A stretch of 64,000 bases of DNA from Pestalotiopsis fici W106-1. Lineage: Eukaryota > Ascomycota > Sordariomycetes > Amphisphaeriales > Sporocadaceae. The DNA is taken from the NCBI RefSeq assembly GCF_000516985.1, contig NW_006917091.1:5452518-5516517 (forward strand), read 5' to 3'. The translations under genes were made by a program, and so were the position numbers. The notes beneath the pieces are model-generated. The model searched no databases and was not told the DNA's origin. It saw only the letters and a list, made by a program, of their open reading frames with translations. Of this stretch, positions 21,007 through 32,475 are shown in pieces; the stretch's first letter is position 1; each line of letters begins with the position of its first letter.

Positions 21007-23244
21007 TCAGCACCCCGCGTCTTCAGCCCCCACAGGCGTCCATGTCCCTTGCATCAGCGTGGCATACCAGTCATTCAACGCCTCGTCTAGCTCAAACGTG
21101 CCTCCGTCAAACAGGTCGCTCACTTGATTAATGTAGCTGTCAATTTCTCCTCCAAGCAGCGGCAACCCGTCGTCGATTCCCGGCGCCCCGGTTTCCAGCT
21201 CCATCCCCGATAAGCCGGCTGACGACGGATTGTGCCGAGCACTACTCGGCGCATTGAGATACACGCGGAGCCTCGCAGCACGGAACATGTCTCGATAGCG
21301 GCCAAAGCTAGCCTCTCCCACGTACACTATCCCGCGCTCGATCAAATCTAGGCAAGTTCGTGTATCCGACTCGAGCCACAGGTGTCCCGAGAGGAGTCTT
21401 GTCGGGTCCGTCGAGAGTCGTGCGGTGCGCCTAGAGACATGATCAGCTGCAAGTCAGGCTTCAAATGGGGATTTCATGTGACGCTACCTACCAGTCGCAA
21501 TACAGCGCTGCAAGACCAGCCGTTAGTACCCCATGAAGCTGCCTTACAGACCTGCAGACTGCACCTCCCGTCCCGTCTCTTTCGCGTTGTCTTTGGAGAG
21601 CATTCCATTCAGCAATCGCTGTCCTTGCCGCCCGTCCGCACGCAGTTGTCATGTTGGATGAAGGTATCATGAAAACCGGGGACGGGCGGTATAGAAGGAG
21701 TTGGAGTAGACAAGACTCTATGCGCAGCTCGCTCTGGTAGTGTCTCCAAATATTGCTACTCCTATTATGCGGCAGTTCAGAAGACGTCATCGGTGATAGT
21801 GGGGATAAGAATGAAGAGGAGAGTCTCTCATCCCAGGCTGACAGCTCAAGGGCAATGGCGTCAGCTTGAGCGCATATTTGCTGGAGCGATGTGTTGACGC
21901 TGTCGTTGAGGCGACTATCAGTTTGCACATCCCTGTGATTCCCTCGACCCTCATTCCGGCGAACGTAGACGGACTCGAGAATACGTCCGGAGAGTTTGCG
22001 AAGCTCGATCATGCGCCGAAAAGGCTCAATGATTTGTGATTCGTGTTCGGACCTCCCAATGGTGGCGCTATCGTCGCCGGCTATGCTGTCAAGCGACTTT
22101 CTTAACATTGGGAGAGGTGTCTCTATAGCATGATCTCGGATGGACAGGACACGGCCTGTCATGGTAGCTACCTGACTGATGCTCGGTTCAGCGTCTCTGC
22201 AATACGTCCTGACCCAACGACGACTATGACTTACCGTTCTAGGTTATACACCGACCACCAGGTGCGGTTCCTAATCTCCATTTCATCATCACCGAGGCCC
22301 CAGTCCGTGTTATGGCGATGCAGTCCTGCTTCTATTGCACTGGACATGGCATGGCGACTGAGATGCCATAGCTCCGCAAGGCCGTTTGGAGCATCCAGGA
22401 GCCACAAACCGAGTAAAAGAGTGGCATGGATTGACGGCAATTTGCGAGCCGAGGCACGTTCACGAAAGCCCGAGAAGAAGTTGAGACAAGTTTGATAGTA
22501 TGAGCTTGGCGAATTCAGGTCCATCGTGCGTACACCTCCCGCCGCCGCCTCGCGACTGGCCAAGGCAAGGACAGCAAATACGAGAAATTTCTCATAATCG
22601 CTAGATTGCTGAGGATCCTGGTATATCTGATTGAAGACATTACGGAGAAATGGTACTGCTAGGAAGGGCCACCAGACGTGTACCCGCGCAATGTATTGTG
22701 TAAGCAAGTGCTTGGCGATGGACTGTGACGGCAACGATGCTTGGCGAGAAGTCAAGTCGCGGGACAGGTTTGGTGCATCGCGACCCAAAGATGCGCCATT
22801 GAATTGGTCGGATGTCAGAGAAAGCTGCTTGAAGAAGATCCGAGCAAACGTCGAGCCCGAGGCGCTGCCGACGTACGCCCCTTCCGAGTATGGAGATGGC
22901 CCTCCAATAGCTAGTATGCCGATTTCCTCAGCCTCTTTCGACAATGCCTTATCTTGACTCTGTGCGACTGAAGTCGAACGATCTGTACGATTCACAGCCT
23001 CCGAGGCAGACGTGGATGATACTGCGGCCAAGCGACGCTCGAGATCCTGGATGCGCCCGAGAAGATGCTCGACAGTGCGGTACGAATAAGCTACACAGTC
23101 GGTAATGTTGCATTCTTCGCCATGGCGCATGCAGGCTGAACACTGTGGTACTTGCAAACTGCATTTTACTTTTCTCGCGCGACACCTACTGCAGGCCTTG
23201 ATCGCCGCCGGTTGGAGGCTGATATTTTCTGGTTGCGACTCCAT
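21007..23244 (-). CDS. Zn2Cys6 transcription factor with fungal_trans domain
   Basis: Three exons (23244-22235, 22175-21492, 21430-21007), phase-consistent, give 705 residues. The N-terminal cluster is complete: CSRCRARKVKC, then QVPQCSACMRHGEEC. A coiled-coil linker follows (VEHLLGRIQDLERRLA). The central regulatory domain has IARVHVWWPFLAVPFLRNVF, LNFFSGFRERAS and the typical NRTWWSVYNLERQVATMTGR with SIRDHAIETPLP. The C-terminal 100 residues are acidic and likely activating. It is divergent from the MFS gene at 23583, with 338 bp between starts, and upstream of the aminotransferase on the same strand. It may regulate both (inference from layout). Confidence 0.92.
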
Positions 23245-23582
23245 ATCATGTATTCTTCTGGGTGTTAGCAGGTTTTCGGTGTAGACCGAGTGAGCGGGTC
23301 CAATTCCAGCGCATGAAAATGGGTATCGAGACCGCGAGTCAGTAACTGGAGGCTACCCCATATTTGCTCCTCGGTAGCGCCCGAGCTGGCTGGAGTCTAT
23401 CTCGGCAAGCACCGATGACACCATCTTGGGGCAGCGATCGCGAGATAGAGGACAATATCAACCGTTTAGGTCATAAAGGAGCCACCGCCTGACCAACAGA
23501 TATGTGCCTTAGTTCTACAGACTCGAATGGGTAGCCTTTAATCAAGTTGACCCCTTCCAAGACGCATCGAGCGCGCTCAATC
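23245..23582. other. Shared promoter between regulator and MFS transporter
   Basis: 338-bp divergent region. It contains CGG-type triplets around 23263-23300 and 23428-23450 that could bind the adjacent regulator; no precise site is defined. Confidence 0.4.
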
Positions 23583-25348
23583 ATGTCCGCCGCTCAACTA
23601 GACGACAAGATAGGATCCGGCGAGGAAAGCGTCGTGGATCATACCGCCCAAAATGACAACGACCAGGTGATCAATCGGGAACTGACGCCTGCCCGAGCCA
23701 GGCGATTGTTGTTGAAAACGGACTTGGTGGTCATGCCTTTGGCGGTATTGAGCATGACCCTCGCATTTTTGGACAAGGTGAGATTCATTGCCATGAGTTG
23801 TTAGACAAGATGGAAGAGACAAAGCAGAAAAAAAGCGAAAAAAAAAAAACCCCCCCCCCGCTAGACTAATACATGCGAGAATCTATCTAGAACGCGCTCG
23901 GATACGCAGCCGTACTCGGTATCAAGACCGACGCCCATCTGCGCGGCCAACAATACTCCTGGCTTAGCAGCATCTTCTATTTCGGATACTTGGCCATGGA
24001 GTTCCCGAATCTGTGGCTCATGACCAAGCTGCCCATAGGAAAATACGTCGGATCTTGTCTTACAATATGGGGCGCCCTCATCTGCGTCATGGCAGCGTGC
24101 CACAATTTCGCCTCCCTAGCCGCCGTTCGCTTCCTCCTTGGTGTTTTTGAGGCAGCCATCTTGCCCTGCATGATGCTTCTCAACTCAATGTGGTACCGTC
24201 GCGAGGAGCAGCCTCTTCGAACTGCTTTCTGGTATAACACGTTTGCAGGTGTCTTTGGTGGTATTCTATCGTACGCCATTGGAAAGATTGACGGTCCCCT
24301 TTCGACATGGCGTTATGTCTTCCTGATTTATGGCGCAGTGACTGTATTCTGCGGCGGTTTATTTGTATTGGCCATGCCCGACTCTCCGTCCACAGCATGG
24401 TTTTTCACGGCGAAGGAAAAGGAATTGGCTGCCGTTCGGCTTGCTTCCAATCAGACAGGCATCGACTCGAAGAAGGTATGTTAAGAACTGCATGACAAAT
24501 GCCTATCTGAGTGATGTCTAGCTTGCTAAGACCATGCTCATATCTAGGCTTTCAAACTTTCTCAGATATGGGAGGCTGCTCGAGACCCCAAGTGCCATTG
24601 TATCTGGATCTGCGCCCTAGGCTACGCTGTAGCCAACGCTGGCATCACAAACTTTAATCCTTTGATCATATCTGGTTATGGTTTCAGCAGTACTAAAACG
24701 ACACTCATGGCTACCCCGCAAGCCGCTGTAGCCATGGTCAGTCAGGCCATCCTGACAGCCATCACATTCTTCGTGCCGAACCTGCGCTGCATCTTTTGGG
24801 TCATGTCCTCGCTAATTGGTCTGTCTGGTGCTCTTATGGTGCATCTCCTTGATATTGAGACGCAGCGCGATGCTTCCTTGGCTGGAGTGTATCTCATGGG
24901 CTTTTATAATGTGCCATGGGTCTTTATGCTGAGTCTGTCATCATCCAATACTGCCGGAGCCACCAAAAAGAGCTTCATGGGCATATCTGTGGCGGTCGTT
25001 TATGGTACGCTTTTCTGTTTGCCAATCCACCTTCTCCATTCTGCTCTCCCATTCCTCCACTCAATGAGCCTATCGCTGATGAGTTCTATAGCCGTTGGTA
25101 ATATCATCGGACCGCAATTCTTCCTCGATGAACAATCACCGACTTATCCCCTAGGAATCGGGGCCATGCTGTGCGCCTTTGCCGTCATGGCTGCAGCTGG
25201 TGTGGCATATTATGTTCTTTGCGTGTTGGAGAATAGGCGGCGCAACATGACACATGGGCTACCGGATGCTAGCCAAGTCACTGACTTGGACGCAGGCATT
25301 GATGATGTCACGGATGGGGAGAACCCTGTGTTTCGATACACATACTAA
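23583..25348 (+). CDS. MFS transporter, anion:cation symporter (allantoate permease-like) family
   Basis: Four exons (23583-23777, 23891-24475, 24548-25004, 25092-25348) give about 497 residues. The third intron (87 bp) is in frame, so retention would add 29 residues, but splicing restores VVYAVGNIIGPQFF, the conserved form. About twelve membrane segments. Family marks are LDKNALGYAAVLGI, QQYSWLSSIFYFGYLAMEFP, LPIGKYVG, the WYRREEQPLRTAFW loop, GPLSTWRYVFLIYG and SPSTAWFF. ACS-family fungal members import organic anions such as nicotinate, allantoate, phthalate or tartrate. With aromatic enzymes close by, an aromatic-acid substrate is plausible but unproven. Intron 1 holds an unusual 12-A/10-C homopolymer run. 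Confidence 0.9.
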
Positions 25349-25593
25349 GACATTGAACATTCAATCCCATTTCAATATTCTACCTTCTGTCCTTTTGATG
25401 GCGTTTGTTTGAATCTATTCTTCGATGGAGGGCATCGCGGTAGCCAATCGATTGATATCCTCAACTTCCATACATATCTGTGCCAGGCGGACAATCATAT
25501 GCAAACATGTCCTTCCTAAGCGCCTCTCTTTGTCTCAATCTATAGAGTGGTCTAAAGAAGACTGTTGAATTCGCCCTCGACATGTTTTCGTCT

Positions 25594-26665
25594 CTAAGGG
25601 CCCATAGCAGCAGGCCCGTCGGGGTTAGTGACCCCGCCACTTGCATAGTAGATGGCCGCGGCACCAGCGCTGCTCGAGGAAGTCACATTAACTCCAAATG
25701 AGAGCCACGCAAATATGCCCTGGCTAATATTATCGCCCAGCAGGGTGTACTGCATGACGGGGTCAACACCCTCGGTAGCCGCCTCGGACGCCATGATATC
25801 GTCGGCCGAGTTCTCCGTCAAGGTCTGTTCGTTGAGGGTGTAGGGCGAGGTGGACTCGACGGTCGAGATGAGGTCCTGATCGAAAAAGGACTGACCAATG
25901 TGTGTGGCGGTGGCATCATGGCCCAGGGTGCCGTTGCGGTAAATGGTGGCATTGTGGTGCACCAGGACGTGGATATGGGTCGCGCGGCCCGTGTAGTGGC
26001 CCGGGAAGACGGAGTCAAACTGCGCGACGCCATCGTCGTCCGTCAGCTGGATGCCGCGCAGCCACGTGCTGTCGAGTCCGCCCTGCGGGCTGTCGACGCC
26101 AGAGTAGACGCCCGTGGCGTTGCAGTGCCAAATCTCCACGTACACGTCGGACACGGGCTCGCACGTGTCGACGTTGATGACCTGGTAGTCGAGGGTAATG
26201 GGAACACCAGTTTGATACTCGACAATGTTCTTACGAACGTATTCTCCAGTGACATCTGGGAGTCTATAAGCCAAGTGTCTTTCATTTCCTTGTTCGAGAT
26301 GGTGGTTGCTTACAGTACGGGCCATCGGTCTCCTCGGGGGTCAAGACGCAAGAGTTTTCACTTGCAAAAATGGTACTTTCAGGAGTGTTTTTGGTGTAAC
26401 CAGAAGATGTGGCATTGTGATCAGTGGCGAGGACAGACTCGAGGTCGCGCTTCCGCATCTGCTGGACGGCCTTGGAGCGTCGAGCCAAGTTACGCTTTTC
26501 GATGCCGCGAGCCTCGAGCTGCGAGCTGCAGTGAGAAAGGTTGCTACGTGTGCTAACCTTCTTGAATGCAGCACGCTGGGCAATGTCGGCGGACAGATCA
26601 TGGCCTGGGTGTGCCGCCGTGAAAGCCGCAAGGGTTGCAAGAGTCGAGAAAGTAGAGAAACGCAT
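25594..26665 (-). CDS. Secreted intradiol ring-cleavage dioxygenase (paralogue 1)
   Basis: Two exons, 26665-26314 and 26255-25594, give 337 residues. The signal peptide is MRFSTFSTLATLAAFTAA. A basic pro-region (CSSQLEARGIEKR, then QMRKR) precedes the catalytic domain. The non-heme Fe(III) ligands expected for intradiol enzymes are visible: Tyr in GPYYVTGEY, Tyr in FPGHYTGR, and two His in THIHV, with the substrate-contacting Arg of GHYTGR. VEIWHCNATGVYSG and FFDQDLIS are typical of the fungal extracellular group. Known enzymes of this type open catechol-type rings between the hydroxyls, giving muconates; the secreted fungal group acts on plant catechols or polyphenols. It converges on the MFS gene. 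A second paralogue lies at 30063 and a third at 32476. The TATA box is at 26767-26774. Confidence 0.92.
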
Positions 26666-27945
26666 CTTGATGAGGCTTCCTTTTGGTGTAGCACAGGATT
26701 GGATCGCTTAATTTCAACAACAATTTGTGTGGACGAACGGGAAATCGTGTGTGATCTTGTACATAGTATATATACAGATACAACTACTTCTTCACCGCAT
26801 CAGATGCGGTCAAGTTTCCTTTAATGGTTTCTCTAAAATCCTATTTCGCATTCCTATCACTATATTGATGTGGACAACTTATTGTCCCTCTCATCTCGGT
26901 TAGAGTGCTTCGCAATCATCATGCTAGAGATCCAGGAGATATCTTGAATTCTCCTGTACGGTCAGAAATCCAGAATATCAGAGTGCATCTTAGAAACCCT
27001 CGCAAGCATAATTCTTTGTTAGGCGGCTTGTGGGGAATAAGGAGACCATCCTCGGGTCAAGATTTTCCATTTCTGTCTCTATCACTCACAATGATTGTCT
27101 CCCAAGTCTCCATTGTGTAACTGTTGCAGGAATCTCCAGACCAGCCTCTTTGGCCCCGCCGCAAAGATCTTGGCAGTTCTACGACGCGTAGCACAAAGGA
27201 GTCGAGCGACGAGGACTACGTAAACAGAGAGTCCACTTTATCCACACGGTTTGCTAATGGCTCAAGGTTGATTTGTCAGAGACACAACGCCAGTAATAAC
27301 CATAACTTCACAATTGATTGGGTCAGAGTCTCGGTAGTTGGGTGTTGATCTTAATTCTAAGCATGATCAAGCCCATGGAGGCTTGCGTGTCCTTGGCTCA
27401 TCCTGTGGAGACTGACTTGACTGGGACTTTGTGAGTAACGTCGTCTTTGGCCAGCTGGATTTGTGAATACTGACAGATCATGGCCGGAAACGTCACGAAG
27501 AGTCGGTTTTAGGCCGGCTACGGACTTTATCCGGCTGCCAAGCAGAAAGATTTTGCTTACCTTTTCTGGACTGTACACACGTTTACCCCAGTCGCAGCTC
27601 CACTATAAGGGCTAGACTCCATTTACCCCCAGCCTCACTTCCTGGCTAGCGTGACTATAATGTGTACTAGAAGACTCTCGTACTCGTGAAAGTGGACACG
27701 AAACTCGGGTTGTGATACCAGTGATTAGTGGTCACAAAATTCTGGTATGGATAGTCGTGCTCGTGGACGATCACTGCAGAGGCCGTTCGGAGACTTGTGA
27801 ATTCTCACCACTGTCGCCATTCCACCATTGGAGAACATTATTATGCAGAGGTAGGCACAGGGCTTCTAGAACAGAGTTGAGCGTTGCTGCATTCAGTTTT
27901 GCTTGAAACACAGTTCGAATAAAACACAAAATTGTTTGTTGTTCT
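26666..27945. other. 1.3-kb intergenic region
   Basis: Contains the promoter of the dioxygenase at 26665. Short plus-strand frames (26905-27350, 27712-27906) show no signal peptide or motif and are not called. Confidence 0.4.
26767..26774 (-). promoter_or_regulatory. TATA box of the dioxygenase at 26665
   Basis: Self-complementary TATATATA about 100 bases upstream of the start codon on the minus strand. Confidence 0.55.
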
Positions 27946-28826
27946 CTATGAGTAATATACTCTGGGCCAAAGGTTCATGCCTGTTTTCATGCCTGATAGG
28001 ACAGGGAGTCCAGCATGTCGCGTGCGGTCATCACCTGTGCCATTTGCAAAGAGGTTGACCCAGAAAAGTGCACCACCTCTGACTGATCTGAATGCCAAGC
28101 CTCCATCTTCGTGCTCTCTCCAGATGCGGCTCTGAGATATGGCAGCAGATGGGGAATTAACCAGTCCGGGAGGCTTCAAGTGAGGGAACCACGTTTCCCC
28201 TCCGGTGCAATCGTCTTGTAGTATAGCAAAGAAACTTGCCTGTCTGTTCCATGTTGAACCATTGCCTGTGGAATCTAAGCGCCGTTCTTGTGGAACGTCG
28301 AACCAATCGGCATGGACATCAAAATGCTGCCCAGTCGTGTATCGTACAAGTTGTGGCGGTTGAAAATCATCGTGAGGAACGTTGAACATGCCTCCCATGA
28401 TCTCTGTCGCGCGTCCAAGCACGCTCTCAACAACGGTATCGGTGATTCGAAGAACAGCCGTTCGTGGCGTCGGCGGGACGCTTGCACTTTGCCATCATTA
28501 TTTGTCAACAAAGAGTCGCGGAAGAGAGGCTCGGCCGTGTCGAGTAAAACAGGTATCTCGTAGGAAGCCAGGAAATCGTGAAAGTAGATAACGAGTGGAT
28601 CGGTGGAAACTATCTCGGTGCGATACGAGTGCGGCTTGCAAGGAAAAGCGGGTGATATAATTGATGCCAACCCGGAAGGCAGGAATGATGTGAGCTTTCT
28701 ACCCACAAGTTGAAAGGCATGGGGACAAGATACACGGCTGATGGTGTGGTCCCCCAATGAAGGGATCGCGAGAGATAGGATCAAGGCAATGGCCGCAATG
28801 AGAAGAAGAATGCGGGTGTCTGCCAT
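27946..28826 (-). pseudogene. Prolyl-4-hydroxylase-like 2OG-Fe(II) oxygenase, frameshifted
   Basis: The N-terminal part (from ATG 28826) has a signal anchor (RILLLIAAIALILSLAIPSL) and the P4H-type lead-in DPLVIYFHDFLASYEIP with AEPLFRDSLL. The catalytic part lies in another frame: PRTAVLRITD, then VESVLGRATEIMG, QLVRYTTGQHFDVHADWFD with the HxD iron motif, GGETWFPHL, GGALFWVNL and the distal iron His plus 2OG Lys in RHAGLPVLSGMKTGMN. The switch occurs near 28490-28505 and needs one extra base; no GT-AG intron fits. Either the gene is a recent pseudogene or the assembly has lost a base. Active relatives hydroxylate proline in secreted proteins in the ER or act on small molecules. It sits between two secreted dioxygenase genes. 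Confidence 0.75.
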
Positions 28827-30062
28827 ATCGGCAAAGTCAGGCGAGAGCTTTGATCTCAATCATTTCCATCTCAAGTTGCGTAGTCTGTCAATAATATGCT
28901 ACGCGTCAACAAAAGTAATCTTGATAGTAGGCGCTGAAGGACGGCGCTGAAACAATGCTCAGGAAAGCCCCAAGGGCGGCGGGATACATATTTTCCGTCA
29001 CCCTTTTCCGCGGTACACAGTACAGATCTGACATAAAGGTAGCACATGACCTGAATCACGCCCTCCTGCCATACCTAACAGACCTAAACATGTTTTCTTC
29101 AAAATATGCAGCAAGTTACATTTATTCGACCTTGATAAACCTTCCAAGCACAATTCTGTGCCTCAAGGAACTAGTCCGTGTAATCTGGACCTTCTGCCAT
29201 GGCCCACCGTGGATCCATTCACCTGCCGGGTAAGAAGGACTAGCCATTACTATATCGGCCATAGGAATGTCACTATCTTGACCAACTGAGTTCGGTTACT
29301 CAACACAGGAGATGAATACCCTGGTGCAGCTTGCGGTAACTCGGGTTCGGTCAACAAAAGGAGGAGCAAATACACGTTGTAAAAATCAATGTATCACAGG
29401 CATTCATCTACGGATCAAAGCAATCAAAACCCCCTGTGACTGTATTACGTGTACTGAACATTTTTGACTGATTTGTTACTGGTTTTGGCTCGAGCATCGC
29501 TACCAATTTTGCTCCCTGCCTTGCTTCACTTTACCTGCAACATCCCTAGTATGGCTCTTAATGAGATAAGAACGGGGAATGCAATGACTACGATGATGCT
29601 GACGACGATGGGTAGATTAATACCTACGCAACGATACACCTTACTCTCGAAGGGCGCTTGGTTGTAGACTTCTCAGAAAACACCGGGCTGGCTCCACTGC
29701 AATAGGAGTTCTCCAACTATGCACTAAAGTACCTCACTACCTGGTGAGTATTTTCCTTGACTATTCTATCAAACTTCTCCAGTCAAGGGCCTGCGCATGA
29801 GCCACTGCGGCGTCAGCACATCGTCTTACGCGTAACCTGATTCCGGTATGGAGCTGCTCCTCCCAAGGACTACTCGAGGCTGAGCCCCAGGGAAGTAGAT
29901 GAAGCATTCTCGAGTAACGCCAAATCGCAATTGGCCAGAACCTCTCAATACTTGAATACTATGATTGATATAAGAGAAGATGATTATGTCCTATGTGTCG
30001 ATTTGCAAGGCCCAATTGTCACCTCTCGTTAGTCCCATCATCACCTTTTCATTCTCGCCAAT
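28827..30062. other. 1.2-kb intergenic region
   Basis: No gene supported. It separates the P4H-like gene from the second dioxygenase and must hold the latter's promoter. Confidence 0.4.
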
Positions 30063-31251
30063 ATGCACTTGACGAAACTGGTCACTCCTCTAGCCGTTCT
30101 GGCAACCATTGCCCAGGCCCAAGGCAGTCACGACATAGAAGAAGAGATCAAGGTGCGCCGAGGCTTTCTGTCTACCCAAAAGCGCACTAGCTTGAGCCAC
30201 TGCTCTGAGAAGCTCAAGGCCCGTGGCCTTGACGAGCGCAACATCAACCGTCGCGCCGCCGGTGTTCACGAGGCCCGTGTGAAGAGTGAGTCACTTGTTC
30301 CTTCTCATTGATAAGGACAAGGCAGACTTATGCACCGTTTAGGACAAATCACAAAGAGGTCGGAGGACGACGTTCTAGCCACCGACCACAACAAGACTTC
30401 GTCTGCATACAGTGAGAACACCGCGGCTGCCACACTGTTCGCCGATTACCAGTCCTGCCTCCTGACCCCACAGGTTACACAGGGACCATACTGTAAGGTT
30501 TCATCTACCCCACAAGACACGGCATTGGCAATGATCCGTCGTCCTGACATCGGTTCTCACAGATGTTGCTGATGAGTACGTACGTCGTGAAATCAGTGAA
30601 GACCTAGAGGGTGTCCCTATTGTCATGGACTTCCAGGTGGTTGACATCAACACCTGCGAACCTATGCCAAACACCTATCTCGAGATTTGGCACGCCAATG
30701 CAACTGGTGTCTATGCCGGTGTCGAGGTCGAAGGTAACGGATCTGGCGAGTCGGATCCCGGCAACTTGAACAAGACTTGGGGCCGCGGTATCCAGGAAAC
30801 CAATGCGGATGGTGTTGCCCAGTTTGAGAGCATCTTCCCTGGCCACTACACCGGACGCGCGATCCATATTCACACTGTTGTCCACAAGAATGCCACACTC
30901 TACCCCAACAGCACTCTGGGTGCTGAAACCATTACCAGCCACATTGGCCAGGTCTTTTTTGATCAGGATCTAATCAGCCTTGTGGAAAACACCTACCCGT
31001 ATACTACCAATGAGCAGGACTTGACCCTAAACGCCGACGACTCCATTATGGCTACCGAAACCGCCACTGACGGCGTTGATCCCATTATGGAGTACGTTAT
31101 GCTGGGCGACAGCATCGAGGATGGAATCTTTGCTTGGGTATCTTTTGGAATCAATTCGACCTACTCCAAGGTCGTGGACCCCGTTGTCTACCTAACTGAG
31201 GACGGTGGTGTGGACAACCCCAACTGGGATGACGCTGATGGTCGCCCATGA
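30063..31251 (+). CDS. Secreted intradiol ring-cleavage dioxygenase (paralogue 2)
   Basis: Three exons (30063-30285, 30343-30492, 30563-31251) give 353 residues. The signal peptide is MHLTKLVTPLAVLATIAQAQ, followed by a basic pro-region with CSEKLKARGLDERN and RQITKR. Catalytic features are conserved: GPYYVADEYVR, YLEIWHANATGVYAG, RGIQETNADGVAQF, FPGHYTGRAIHIHTVVH (Tyr, Arg and two His), then SHIGQVFFDQDLIS. The last intron interrupts the GPYY codon exactly as in paralogue 1, showing common descent. The first intron is absent from paralogue 1. An extra acidic loop (VEGNGSGESDPGN) is inserted after VYAGVE. It is predicted to act outside the cell on catechol-type phenols. It is in tandem with the paralogue at 32476. 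Confidence 0.93.
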
Positions 31252-32475
31252 GCAGATTTTTTCCAAATCTGTTTTCTCAGTGAATCGAAACCGTTTTGCC
31301 CCGACTACACCTAGTGCTCCAAACCCTACTTTGAGCTTCTGTATAGAAATTGAAACGCAGGTCGGCATTATTGGTGGTTACTTTAATCTATAAACCCATT
31401 ATTTTAGACCAGAATTATTTATCTCCACATTCGATGTGTACCCCTCAAACACAGCGAGTAGTGAATTTCTCCATCTCGCAACTACAGCTTGAGCTTCTTC
31501 AGATGTGGCTTATTCTCAAAACCAGAGTGTCCTGAGTAATAACTTGATCTACGTGTTTACTTTGTTTTTTTTCTTCCCTCCCCTCCATGATAACTCCCCG
31601 ATATCTCCGATGGATTGTAGGGGTCTGAGGGTTGCAAATTGTAAAGTTTTCGGTACCCATCGAAATGCTTCGTTGAAATGACGGGCTAGATCCGCTAGGC
31701 GACTGACGGCACCATTACCGTTCATTCATGGCGTACGGCATGCCCTGCTACGCTAGTATAGCGTGGCAGGGGCAGGGGCGTCGGGGAGGTTTATAAATTA
31801 AAGGATATTCATTGGTGTCAAGTATCATATGGGTCCATCGCATGCATGGGGCTTGTCACTTCCCCGCCCCTTGTTATAAAGAAATCCGGGAATCCGGGCG
31901 CCGATCATATTCCCCGTACAGATTTCATGGCTGAACACGGCAAATGATGCGTCCCGAGGAGACGCTTGAAATCCATGGATGAAGCATATAAAGAGACATA
32001 AAGGACGTTGTCGTCCCTATCCACCCAGCTTGCGTAAGCTTTCATGGCTCCTCAACCAGGCTTCATGCAAGTCCACGGGCGGCCAAGTTGGGACTGTAGT
32101 TCTGTCATGATTTGGTCTGCAGACTCCTTGAGCGCTGTACCGGCCATGATCCCCGGGCGTTCTCCGGACAGGTCTATGGCAAGTCAGAAGTACCGGACCC
32201 AACTTAGTTGGACAACGGGACGCGTAATTGATACCACATGTCTTTCCTCCTTACAACTCTGAGAGCGGTATGAGCATCAGCAGCCTGGACCTGGCTCATC
32301 ACATGGAAGAGGTCATACTAGACGGTGAATACCAACCTGTCTGCGGTCTCTTCTATGAGCAGCATATAAAATGACCTCCCGCTGGAGCTAATTGATTTTA
32401 TGCTGATGGGCATACTATCACAGCCGTCTCTCTTGAATTCTGCTCAAACTTACATTCTTTGGAAAAGCAAATACA
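31252..32475. other. 1.2-kb intergenic region between dioxygenase paralogues 2 and 3
   Basis: No gene seen. It contains a T-rich run near 31560-31575 and the TATA box of the next gene. Confidence 0.4.
32365..32371 (+). promoter_or_regulatory. TATA box of dioxygenase paralogue 3
   Basis: TATAAAA about 105 bases upstream of the ATG at 32476, in a suitable position for a core promoter. Confidence 0.6.

Noticed and set aside
25900..26824. Plus-strand frames of 218, 91 and 172 codons
   Set aside because: Shadows of dioxygenase paralogue 1, which has full catalytic motifs on the minus strand.
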